The notes under the pieces were generated by a model. That model ran no database searches, was not told where the DNA came from, and saw only the letters and a program-made list of their open reading frames with translations. From Hyaloperonospora brassicae (taxonomy: Eukaryota > Oomycota > Peronosporomycetes > Peronosporales > Peronosporaceae), in NCBI GenBank assembly GCA_947650285.1, contig CANTFL010000254.1:62001-126000 (forward strand): a DNA stretch of 64,000 bases. The letters are read 5' to 3'. Below, piece by piece: positions 47,542 to 57,000 of this stretch. How positions within the stretch are numbered: position 1 is the first letter of the stretch; each line of letters opens with the position of its first letter. A program made the translations under genes and the position numbers.

Positions 47542-48696
47542 ATGAACATGTTGGATGATGAAGAGACCTTTCACGCCACGCGTGAAGGGTTTATTCATTT
47601 GAGTGACATAGAATGGGGTGCGGTAGAACGAATGAGTTCTACCGTAGGCGAGTTCGCCATTAGCGCCATGTTGGAGTCTCTAGACAGAGGCCAACAACAT
47701 GCCTCTATAGCCAGGTTCATTCAAAATGAATTTGTCGCCGAAAGGGAGAAAGTAGTCTTGCTTCACCAGCAAGGCTCTCAACAGGCCGAGCAGTTGAGAG
47801 AACTCGGTGCTCAACAGACAGAGCTGTTGAGGCAGCAGCAATTCCATGCTGCTGTGGGCGGGACGGCACATGCGCGTCGTCCCGAAGCCATGAAGGTTGA
47901 CATCTCCAAGTACAGTGGAGTCCCGGAGGACTCCCTGTTACTATGGTTTGTCGAACTCGACAGAGCCTTAAGGGCTCGTCGTGTCGAAGATGAGCAAACG
48001 AAAATCACATTTGCTCAGACCCACTTGGCAGGGCGTGCCAAAACTTGGTCCCTGGGGCTCGAGAGTAGCGACCCAAATGTGTTTAGGTCGCTAGATGACT
48101 TCAAGTCCCGGCCCAGACAAACGTTTGAGCCGCCACGGGCTGAGTTCAGGGCTCGTTCAGAGCTCCTGAAACTCAAGCAGGGTAAGCGTGATGTGCACGC
48201 TTACGCACAACATATACGACTTTTAGCGAGTAGTATAACTGCTAACCCAGTCCATGAACACACGTTAATTACGGTGTTCATGCAAGGGCTCGCAGAAGGG
48301 CCCGTCAGGAGCCACCTATTCCGCCTTTAGCTGAATACTCTGGAAGATGCGATATCAGCCGCGAAACAGGAAGACTTATGCATGAGACAGGATCATGCTA
48401 GCTCAAACTCTTATCGTCCACTAAGACGACAAGAGATCGGAGGTCCAGAACCAATGGACCTCTACTATGTTGAGAGCGAGAGACCTCGCTCTTCAAACAA
48501 CAAGCGATTGCAGAGGTGCAATCGCTGTCAGAAGTTAGGGCACTACGCATACGAGTGTAGTGCTCCACGCCCAGTACCAAACAGTACTGAGCGAAATGGA
48601 CGACCATTCGCCAAGAAGGACAATGGACGTGGGTCCAGCGCTGTTGCGATGCCGCAACAGCGAGAAGGACCATCAAAAAATGGTCGGGGTCAGTAG
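47542..48696 (+). pseudogene. gag of element B, one in-frame stop
   Basis: Frame of 384 codons from ATG 47542 (MNMLDDEETFHATREGF) to TAG 48694-48696, interrupted by TAG 48328-48330 after VRSHLFRL. The first part has a coiled-coil-like Gln-rich stretch (HQQGSQQAEQLRELGAQQTE) and capsid motifs (YSGVPEDSLLLWFVELDRAL, GRAKTWSL, VFMQGLAEG). The second has the zinc knuckle CNRCQKLGHYAYEC (CX2CX4HX4C). One GAG-to-TAG change would explain the stop. Homologous to element A gag only in motifs. Confidence 0.88.
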
Positions 48697-48714
48697 GGGC
48701 GGAGCGCCCAACTG
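48675..48714 (+). promoter_or_regulatory. Probable -1 ribosomal frameshift signal at gag-pol of element B
   Basis: Slippery heptamer A AAA AAT (48675-48681) in the gag frame, 9-nt spacer (48682-48690), then a hairpin over 48691-48714 in which CAGT pairs with ACTG and GGG with CCC, with one mismatch and a bulge. The gag TAG is in the 5' arm. The 24-nt hairpin block matches the corresponding block of element A (17956-17979) at 21 positions. The -1 frame is open from here into protease (VGAERPTVPATSIEFANLL). Confidence 0.78.
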
Positions 48715-49134
48715 TTCCAGCAACCTCAATAGAATTTGCAAACCTCTTGACGAAAGTTGCTCCAGATACACAATCATTGTGTGTCTCTGCACCTGGTGAT
48801 GACGTTTCGCTCATCACCTTGAAGTTGGAAGCGACAAATGATTCGTCGTTTCGTGCCCTAGTGGACTGTGGGGCGTCGAACAACTTTGTTCGTCGCCATT
48901 CACTAGAGGTTCGTAGGCTCAAGTTCGTTGAGCGCGACATTCCCCCTCACGAGGATGACGGTGCGCCTTGAAACAGGCGCATCGATTACCGTTGAGAAAT
49001 GTGTTGTAGGAATCCACTACACGTTAGAAGGCGAACAGTACGATGATGACTTCATCGTACTGGATCTGGATGACAAATTTGATGTCATCCTGGGATTGCC
49101 TTGGCTCAGAAGGTACGAACCAAGAGTGAGCTGA
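48691..49134 (+). pseudogene. Aspartic protease of element B, frameshifted
   Basis: In the -1 frame after gag: TKVAPDTQSLCVSAPG, then the active site ALVDCGASNNFVRR near 48855-48895. A frame change near 48940-48955 (in the IPP run) separates this from the flap and C-terminal part (MTVRLETGASITVEK, DFIVLDLDDKFDVILGLPWL), which ends at TGA 49132-49134 where Trp is expected. Cysteine in DCGAS, where element A has DSGAS, is a common gypsy variant. Confidence 0.83.
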
Positions 49135-49146
49135 CAGCATCGATCC

Positions 49147-51557
49147 GTGAAGATGCCTGCCGCTTGTACATCAGATGGTCATATGATGAACGTCATGGAG
49201 CGTCCACAAGCGTGTGGATGTACTGCGAGTGAGTGCGATGGCCTCACTTGTGGTACGGTCGTTAGCACAACTGCACAAGATCACAGTGTAGTTGATCACT
49301 ACACTGTGGAGCAAGCTCCCAGCGGCTGTACAGAAGTACCGGCTGCGCCGAAGGTCCACCACTCGAATAAGTCGAGTGGACCGGGACATGGATGCATGCC
49401 TAGCGGGAAGCATCTTAGACAAAAGAAACCTCTTGCCTTTAAAGGGCAACATGGACATCCTAGGTCGACTGGAGAGTCGACCGTAGAGGATCGGTCCCTG
49501 ACTGTGGTTGCACAGCCACAGTCAGAAGACGTCGAGGGAATAAGTACCCACGTACTTGAGGAAGGAATTCCTCAAGAGTCACTTGCTGAGGGATCAGGCC
49601 CTCAGCAACCTGTGGAAAGAAGTTCCCAGGAAGTAACCGAGACGTTGAACGTCTTGGTTAATGACGGATCAAGCGTAGGCGCTTATACGCTTGATCTGAT
49701 TGTGCCTCCGAAGTTAACTTCGGAGATAACTCAGTTGCCAACGCTAGAACCGAAACGGTTCTTGCGTGATCGTCGTAGTGGCAAAGTCAAGCAGATCTGC
49801 ATACTCGCCACAGAGGATGAGTATGTGGCCGATATTCGGTCGGCGACAGTATTTGCTGAGAGCGAACGGGTTCTCAGCAGTTCATCGATGGACGACAGTG
49901 TTATCGATTAGAAGACTCGGATTGAGCGATACACGTCTCAATCCTGGGAGTCACTTCAGGCAAATCCTTTGTATAAGGATTTGATCGAAGTCAAGGATGT
50001 GTTCCCTGAATCCGTGCCTTGCGAGTTGTCTAAGGACAAAGGCACTCGACACGAGATCGAGCCTAAACCGGGCTCGAAGTACTGGTTCTTGAAGCAGTGG
50101 CCACTGCCTCGTGAACAAGTATTAGCAATCGACAAGTTCTTTGCCGATCGCTTAGCAGCGGTCATATAAGGGAATAGACATCCCTTCACAGCTCTCCGGC
50201 CTTCTGTGTGCGAAAGGCCACAGGAGGATGGCGGATAGTGCACGCATTAAACAAATTGAATGCTGCAACGGTACCGGCTCAGACGTCGATACCAGGAAAG
50301 AACGTAATCATAGATGGTATGTCAAAGAGTACCATCTTTTCGTCCATGAATCTGATGGATCGATTCCATCATATCCTCATGCGTGAACGGGACATCCCGT
50401 ACACAGCAGTGAGTACCCCCAGCGGTATGCTGTGGGAGTGGCTAGTGATGTCACAGGGGCTGAGCAATGCCCCTGCAACGTTCAACAGATGTGTTACAAA
50501 TCTGTTGAGACCGGTGCGTGATTTCGCAACGAGTTATTTCGATGATGTGTTCGTCCATAGTCGGGCTATGGACGGAAAGACGGACGTTGAAGTTCACAGA
50601 GCTCACGTTCGTCAGGTTCTTCAATTTATGCGCAAGCATAAGTTGTACGCCAACCTCAAGAAGTGTATATTCGCGGCGAGCGAAATACCACTTCTTGGGT
50701 GCATCGTGGGTAAACACGGCGTACGCCCTGATCCCGAAAAGATCAAGGCGATCACCGACTGGCCAGTGCCAGTCGATGGCAAGGGACTAAGAGTGTTCCT
50801 TGGTTTAGCGGCGTACTTGCACAAGTACTCGCGCAATTACGCCGAGATGACGGTACATCTTTTTTGCTTGTTCAAGAAAGATGTCAAATGGTCATGGAAC
50901 GCTGAGTGCCAGCGTTCCTTTGAAGGTATCAAGCGGAGATTGATGCAGTCGCCGATCTTGGCGATTGCAGATCAGGACAGACCATTTCATGTGGTCTGTG
51001 ACGCCAGCGACTTTGCAATCGGTTGTGCGTTAATGCAGTTCGATGCAGATGGCGCGGAGAGCCTCTTCTGTTATCAGTCGCGTCAGCTGCAAGCAGCTGA
51101 GCTTAATTACCCAGTGCATGACAAGGAACTCCTTGCCGTGAAGTACGCACTGGATAAGTTTCGCGTCTATCTCCTCGGAGATAGACCGTTAGTTGTCTAT
51201 ACGGACCATGCGTCATTACGCACGGCCGGAAACAGCCTACACCTCTCGCAAAGGATGGCGAGGTGGCTGTCTTTCTTCGCGGAGTATAACTTCTCCGTGG
51301 AGTATAAACCAGGACGACTCAATGTCGTCGCTGATGTGCTTTCGCGCCGGCCCGATTTCGAGCCGGACGCACAAATCAACAGTGAGGATAAGCCCACTGT
51401 TGCGACACTGTCAGTCAGTATCCCGTCGTCAAGTTTACTTGACGACGTACGAAAAGCATACGCGGAAGATAAGGATCTTCTGCGATTGATGGATCATCTG
51501 GTAAATCCATCCAGTAAATCCATAAGGGATTTACCAGCTTTGTATCGATCCTCATAG
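49147..51557 (+). pseudogene. pol of element B, linker plus RT and RNase H
   Basis: A 254-codon linker frame (to TAG 49909-49911) and a further piece to TAA 50167-50169 (HEIEPKPGSKYWFLKQWPLP, DKFFADRL) come before a frame change near 50170-50205. From 50208 a 449-codon frame holds [24 protein letters not shown], the active site YFDDVFVHS (near 50537), LGCIVGKHGVRPDPEKIKAI, RNase [26 protein letters not shown] and DVLSRRP, ending at TAG 51555-51557. RT and RNase H catalytic residues are present, but upstream and downstream breaks prevent a full product. Confidence 0.88.
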
Positions 51558-52650
51558 GTATAGTACACGCAACGGATTGCTGTAGTATACAGCTGTTGCC
51601 GACGACACGCCTCGCGTCGTCGTACCCGCTCATCATGATTTGCGTTTACGCATCATGTATGAGTGTCACGATGCCCCGACAGGCGGCCATCGTGGTAGAA
51701 AAAAGACTGACCTCACGGTAAGTCGTGAATTTTACTGGCCACGCCAGTATCAGTTTGTACGCAAGTACATACGTGATTGCGAGGTTTGTCAACGGGTGAA
51801 GCCTATTCCTTCATTCCGTACGCCATTGCAGCCTCTGCCTGTTCTGACAGAGTGCTGGCAGTCCGTTTTAATGGGCTTCGTCTTCGGTTTTCCCTAAGAC
51901 GCTCACAAGAATAATGGTATTCTTGTGTTTGTTGACCGATTCAGCAAGATGGTGCATATTGCTGCTGTCCCTGAGTCAATCAAGGCTCAAGGTTGTGCTC
52001 GTGTCTTTCTAGACACGGTCTTTAGACTCCACGGGTTACCCCGTGAACTCGTATCCGACCGTGACCCTCGGTTCACGGCGGCATTTTGGCAAACCGTGTT
52101 CTGTTCTCTCGGAACACGATCGAAGATGTCTACTTCTGACCATCCGAAAACAGATGTTCAGAAGGAACGTGCGAACCGTGTCCTCGAAGAGATCCTTCGA
52201 GGATACGTCCACTTGTTTCCAAGCTGGAGCGAATTCCTACCCATGGTGGAATTCGCCATCAACAATTCGGTGCATGCTTCCACACATCACACACCGTTTT
52301 ACGTAAATGGCCTACGCCATCCACGTGTGCCCACCCTTCTAGAGTGTGACTCTTGGATGAGGGGGGGACTCGCTCGAGCAAAAACCGTTTTGGCTCTTGC
52401 TCATCACGTGTCGACGCTAACGTTTTCACGTATGATGCCGATGTCGATCAGGTCGACATCGATGAAGAAGATCACCTCAGTAATAGCGACGACGCTATTA
52501 TTGACTCGGATGATGATGCTGGTATATTCAGTATCGTCAATGATTATTCCAGCGAGGAAGAAGACAACCTCGCTGAAGAAGAGAAGAACCTTTAGCAGTG
52601 CGCACGAAGCGCACTGAAAGATAAAATAACGAGTCATCAGAGAACTTCCT
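51558..52650 (+). pseudogene. Integrase of element B, with catalytic loss and frame breaks
   Basis: After a damaged stretch, 51640-51897 gives the zinc finger (GGHRGRKK .. CEVCQRVKP) and the first catalytic block, which reads LMGFVFGFP: Gly replaces the Asp seen in element A (SMDFLFG). TAA 51895-51897 follows. From 51925, [29 protein letters not shown] and TDVQKERANRV keep the second Asp and the Glu. The frame changes near 52360-52380, where an acidic stretch (EEDHLSNSDDAIIDSDDDAG) replaces the expected core continuation. Inactive. Confidence 0.85.
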
Positions 52651-52651
52651 G

Positions 52652-53573
52652 ATGACTCAAGAGGCGGTAGTCCGTTTTGTTCAGGACTCCATCGCAAATG
52701 CGGGTGACCGCCAGAAACAAAACGCAGACAAGAATGGAAGAGCAAATGTTCTTTCATTTAAGATTAACGACTTAGTACTACTGTCTACGGTAAATTTACC
52801 TGGACATGCAGTCACTAATGTCGGTAGTCGTAAACTACTGCCAAAGTACATTGGGCCATTTCGAGTGTTGCATCGCAAGGGCAATGCATACACGATCGAA
52901 TTGCCACGTAAGATGCGCACACATCCTACGTTTTACGTGGGGCAACTCAGACCGTACTGTCGGTACGAGCCTTCTTCTTCCGATGAAGATAGTCCCCACA
53001 TTCTAGAACGTCCATCAAGTTCTTGCGTTCGCGCTCCAGACGATCCGTCTGGTCGCGCAGATAAGAGAACTCAGAACGCGACCGAGATATCTCCCCGCGG
53101 GCTGTCGCCAGCTCGCCGAAAAGGGAGCGGACATCCCGCTCGACCTGAAGCTGCGCTGTGGCGTAATCGGCGCGGTCTCTAGCCCGATCAGGCTCTCGAT
53201 CCTTGCCGTTCTTCCGCACGGTATCAGTCAAAGCGTAGCGCCGGTCGCGCTCGTGCTTCAAGTCATCGCGCAATTCATCGATTGCGCGATCCATATAGTA
53301 AGGGTCGAGATGGTGAACCGAATCATCTGGAGGAGATCTTTCCTCCTCCGCCACATCCTTTGATGGACTCACACGGTGGTCAACGCTTTCTAGTGGAGCG
53401 TATCTTGAACCACCGTGACGATTCAGGATCAAGGACGAGCTATCTCGTCCAGTGGCGGGGTATCCACCCTCTTGGAACAGCTGGGAGCCCCGCTCTCAGC
53501 TGTTGATGGACGTTGAAGGTCTCGTCCGCCAGTATGACGAGACTTATCCGATTGGTCCGAGGGACCATCGGTA
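52652..53573 (+). pseudogene. Integrase tail (GPY/F) and chromodomain of element B
   Basis: 52652-53182 encodes the integrase C-terminus (LPKYIGPFRVLHRKGNAYTI, THPTFYVGQLRPY) and ends at TAG 53180-53182. The same frame reopens and carries a chromodomain: GGQRFLVERILNHRDDSGSR, SYLVQWRG. One base is then missing near 53460, after which the next frame continues YPPSWNSWEPRSQLL and DETYPIGPRDHR to TAA about 53573. As in element A, a single stop lies between the GPY/F module and the chromodomain, and the minus strand carries the antisense ORF over the same bases. Confidence 0.85.
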
Positions 53574-54597
53574 AACACAAGCTTTTGGCGTTTGTAGACG
53601 GATTGCAAGTTTGCAATCGCGTCCCGCATCTCAGCCGAAATGTGTGCCCTTCCCCAGGGCGAACTTAGGGAATTCACGTCCCTATGTGCACGTTGAGAGT
53701 TGTCAACACAACTCGCACAAGGATCTCTTCAAGTGAGGCAAGGAGTGTCTGCCTCACTCGACAAACGATGCAATTGGTACTTGGCACCGGTTGGCGTTCG
53801 CTTTTCGAACCTGAGGCGTGTCGCCTTAAGTTTCTTGAGCCACCCTTCTCGTCCAAAATTCTTTACGTTTTGGACGAAAGCGTTCCACGTAGCCAAAAGC
53901 GAGGTCTTGTCACGCTTTTGATTGCTGTATTACCATCGATGTTTAAGAAAGACATCGAGAAAAAGTCTTTCTTAGCGTAAAAGTTGCTCGCGATGGGACT
54001 TAAGCGATATAGCTCAGTTGCATCGAATAAAGGAATTCGATGGTGTTGGCTTGTCTCGTGAGACAAGCCATTGATGAGCCGTTCAGGCAAACGCCACGGC
54101 TTCAGCTCATCACGCTTCAATGTGGTACATGTTTCGGTACCACGGTTGTCAGGATGACGATGGCTTGCACCATCGTCAAGTCGCTCGTGCGAAGGAGCAC
54201 GAGCTGATCGCGGTGATGATCAATCAGAATCATCATCAGACTCATCATCACTGCCGAACAGACTGTGTTGCAAATCACCAGTCCGTTCGTTCGGCAGTGG
54301 CCTTGGCGAATACTGAGGCGTCGCCGGTGAGCGAGACGCCTCTGGAGCATTGCCCGAGTCAGACACGTCTGACCCGCCAGAATAGATGACCTCAACGTCA
54401 GGGTCATCATGCGCACGCGGTGAGGAGCCGCGTGCACCTGCAGCACCTGTTGCTGCAGGCGGAGAGAGAGCAGCAGACGACGAATCGTCGGCCGCAGAGG
54501 CTGGCACAGCAGCGGGATGTGCGTCTCTTGAGTCACCCCGCATAGACATGTTAACTACTCGAGGTCGGGTGGAAAGTGAATGGAACGGACCCAACAA
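52947..54597 (-). pseudogene. Antisense ORF of element B, unknown protein with coiled coil, broken
   Basis: Counterpart of the element A antisense ORF. From 54597, 83 bp inside the 3' LTR, it reads an Ala/Ser/Pro and acidic N-terminus (DVEVIYSGGSDVSDSG, FGSDDESDDDS; TGA at 54220), then RDELKPWRLPERLI and YAKKDFFSMSFLNIDG, a frame change near 53890, then WNAFVQNVKNFGREGWLKK with KLKATRLRFEKRT, TGA near 53730, EMRDAIANLQSVYKRQKL, a frame change at about 53460, and a long charged coiled coil (AIDELRDDLKHERDRRYALT, QLQVERDVRSLFGELATARG) ending at TGA 52949-52947. KLKATRLRF resembles [10 protein letters not shown] of element A, and the stop is at the homologous pol codon pair. At least two frameshifts and two stops. 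Function unknown. Confidence 0.66.
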
Positions 54598-54679
54598 GTG
54601 CTCCCTGTCCCAAAGGTGCCCAACGGGTGGCCGCCATATTTTTGATAGTCACACGATGACTATTAGATAAGGGAGGTGA
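53574..54679 (+). other. Sense-strand gap between chromodomain and 3' LTR of element B
   Basis: No sense frame of note. The stretch is covered by the antisense ORF and ends in a polypurine tract, gataagggaggtga, at 54667-54679 next to the LTR. Confidence 0.6.
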
Positions 54680-55071
54680 TGTAACAGGGCAGCCCGTTAC
54701 ATGAAAGATGTCATTTTAGTGAAACAATGACAATAAAGAATATATGTTGAATATTCTTTGAACAATATCACCAATAGTGGTGATATTGATGGGTCGGCCA
54801 AAGTGTCTGTTCACTGGTTGATGTCTTGATGATATCAACCCACCAATCGCCTCAAGACGCGCACAATGAGTGGTGAGTAGACGTCGTCATACATTCAGTT
54901 AGATTAGCATAATTAAGTTAAGTCAAACAGAGAGACAGTGGTTATAGACTTAATTATATTAATATAACAATTTTACTTTTCCCTCATCTACGCTTCCTCG
55001 TTTGCCTCGTGTACGCTTGTCGGGGTACGATACCCTTGCGTTAAGTTCACGCAAGGGTGTGCCCCGTTACA
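54680..55071 (+). repeat. 3' LTR of element B (U3 type 1)
   Basis: 392 bp, tgtaacagggcagcccgttaca...gccccgttaca. Its U3 matches the solo LTR at 9339-9728 (gtgacaataaagaatat, caatatcacc, gatgatatcaaccc); its R-U5 half is nearly identical to the 5' LTR of element B. A cttgcgttaag...gtgccccgttaca end is common to all copies. Confidence 0.93.
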
Positions 55072-55442
55072 GCTGAAGTGTGTTCAGCCACAAAATAAAA
55101 GATCTTAAAATAGGTACTAATTAGAGCATTAGTGTCTGGATTAGGTACGTTTTGTCTAAGGTGTCCTTTTATATAAAACAAAATAAAGTTCGATTCCCCT
55201 TTTGTTCCGTTAAAAACACGTGCCTTCCTCAGGCGTCTCCGGTCATAAGAAGACTCAAGCCTTGTTAAGGCATAGAATACTGAGTTCGTTGTGCAGTCGA
55301 TTCGCTGAATCGTTAGGTCCCATGACCAAGTACCTAGAGCTGTAAGCTCGTTTACTCGTAGAGTTGAGATCTTGTTAAGAACTACCTTGCTCACGTAGCA
55401 GAAATCCTTCTTCTGGTAAGGAGCAGTAATAGCTCCGCTACC
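55072..55442 (+). mobile_element. Truncated, diverged LTR of the element A family
   Basis: From about 55096 the sequence follows the element A LTR in order: agatctt, ctaaggtgtYctttta, aaataaagtt..ttcccYttttg, cacgtgccttcctcaggcgtct, a diverged middle, and the terminal agctccgctac at 55431-55441. The first 150 or so bases of that LTR are missing, apparently replaced by element B. Divergence is much higher than between the two element A LTRs, so it is old. Confidence 0.78.
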
Positions 55443-56621
55443 CACCTTGTCGGAGAAAAAACGTATGCTGCTTCTAAAACCACAAATGGATTGTAAAAAG
55501 ATATGTGAAGAATGTAAAATGTGGCTAGGTTTTCCTTTGATATTAAATAATATGGCTAGTTGATCTGACCTGAATAATACCAATAATAAATATCGCACTG
55601 CAAAGTGACACTTATTTGACATGCTACACAGATATCGATAGGTATATCTACCAGAAAAACGGAATATCACCCATGCTTACGGTTTCCTATTGGCAGTGCT
55701 AGCTTATCTAATAACTGATGTCAAACGTCAGTTGACCTCGTCGTATGTGACATATGATATATTTGTATTTCTTCAGCAAGATAATTATAAATTAACAAAA
55801 CTTATGAAGGCAATGGAGAGGGTAAACGCACACAATTAGGATCCGACTTGATAATCATTTGAGTGAATGAATGTGATGACCTACAAGGATTAATTACTAT
55901 GTTGAAACACAGATCGATCAGTAGCATGATGGTCGGTGTTTCACCACTTCAATTTTTAATTACTAATACCACTTAACAATACGGTGCTGTGTGAACGAGC
56001 AAGGCACATTACGCACATATCCTACTCACCTACATTATGGAGATAAGCGAAATAATATAAGCTTTAATCTTTCGTTAATGTATAACGACGATAGATCATC
56101 GTATGATTTTATAAAAGACTATAATCACACATTTGCGTGCGAAATTGAACTCTTCACGAAATTTAGCTAACTCATTTCATGACATTGACAACAAACAATA
56201 TTCAAGCGACTAGTATTCTTGCAGAAATCTGACCATTACTCAAGAATGCGTTATCTAGTGACTGAATTATATAGGTTTCATATAAGTTACCATACTAACT
56301 AACGAAGAACTAAATGAAGGATGGACGCTTGCAAAGGTAATATAGTACATAAACAGTTTCTTTTGGTGAATAAGTACGATCAATACTTGTTTTTAGGAGA
56401 TTTATGTGAATGGTAATAGATATAAAAAACAAGTTCGATATAGCATTAGACAAACAATATCGGAAGTTGTCGAGGCCTCTGTACTCTATTGTACGTGAAG
56501 GTTCGAGGCGCCTTACTGCAAATAATTGTCAGTGTAGGTCCGATTCCAATATCTGCATTTTAAGCGAAGTGATATGCCATACATGTTGTCACTTCTGTGT
56601 TTTTGTGTAAGAACTACAGAC
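55443..56621. other. AT-rich stretch with no recognised feature
   Basis: No frame above about 70 codons, no LTR match and no gag or pol similarity until 56622. Confidence 0.4.
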
Positions 56622-56830
56622 CTATGGATTCAATGAATGCAGAACGCTTCCACATTACGCGTAGAGGTTTGATCTGTCCAAGCGGTGTAGACTGGTGTGC
56701 GGTCACAAGAATGCTCACCACCGTGTGTGATTCGATTTCAGACTCCAAATATCTACTATAATAGAGGACGAGCTATCCACGAAGTTGCCATCTTCGTGCA
56801 AGCTGAGATTAAAAGTAATAAAAAATATAC
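56622..56830 (+). pseudogene. gag relic of the element B type
   Basis: ATG 56622 opens MDSMNAERFHITRRGLICPS, then VDWCAVTRMLTTV, which matches the element B gag N-terminus position by position (FHxTRxGxIxxS...WxAVxRMxxTV). After two stops near 56760 the next frame gives RGRAIHEVAIFVQAEIKS, matching RGQQHASIARFIQNEFVAE. No further gag is recognisable. Confidence 0.75.
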
Positions 56831-56865
56831 GTACTTGCTTCATGAAACATGCTTCTAACAATAGC

Positions 56866-57000
56866 TCGTGCGGTGTCAAGGATCTTAGAAGTACAAACTA
56901 TTGAGACAAAATCACAATAATGACGATGGCGTGAAGCGCGCGGGTGTCAAGAATCTTAGTAGTTCGAACCATTGAGCCGAAAGCACAATAATGTCGCTGT
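56866..57000. repeat. Two-copy direct repeat, 71-bp period
   Basis: The block ggtgtcaaggatcttagaag...cacaataatg at 56872 recurs at 56943 (ggtgtcaagaatcttagtag...cacaataatg) with scattered substitutions. It lies just beyond the gag relic and has no coding evidence. Confidence 0.75.

Larger units (their letters stand above)
47084..55071 (+). mobile_element. Element B: chromodomain Ty3/gypsy LTR retrotransposon, decayed and probably recombinant
   Basis: About 8.0 kb with 5' LTR, primer site, gag, -1 shift signal, protease, linker, RT, RNase H, integrase, GPY/F, chromodomain, antisense ORF, polypurine tract and 3' LTR, the same order as element A. Gag, protease, pol and antisense all carry stops or frameshifts, so the copy is inactive. 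The flanks (aatgg before, gctga after) show no target duplication, and the two LTRs have different U3 halves. The 3' LTR abuts an LTR relic of the element A family. Confidence 0.93.
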
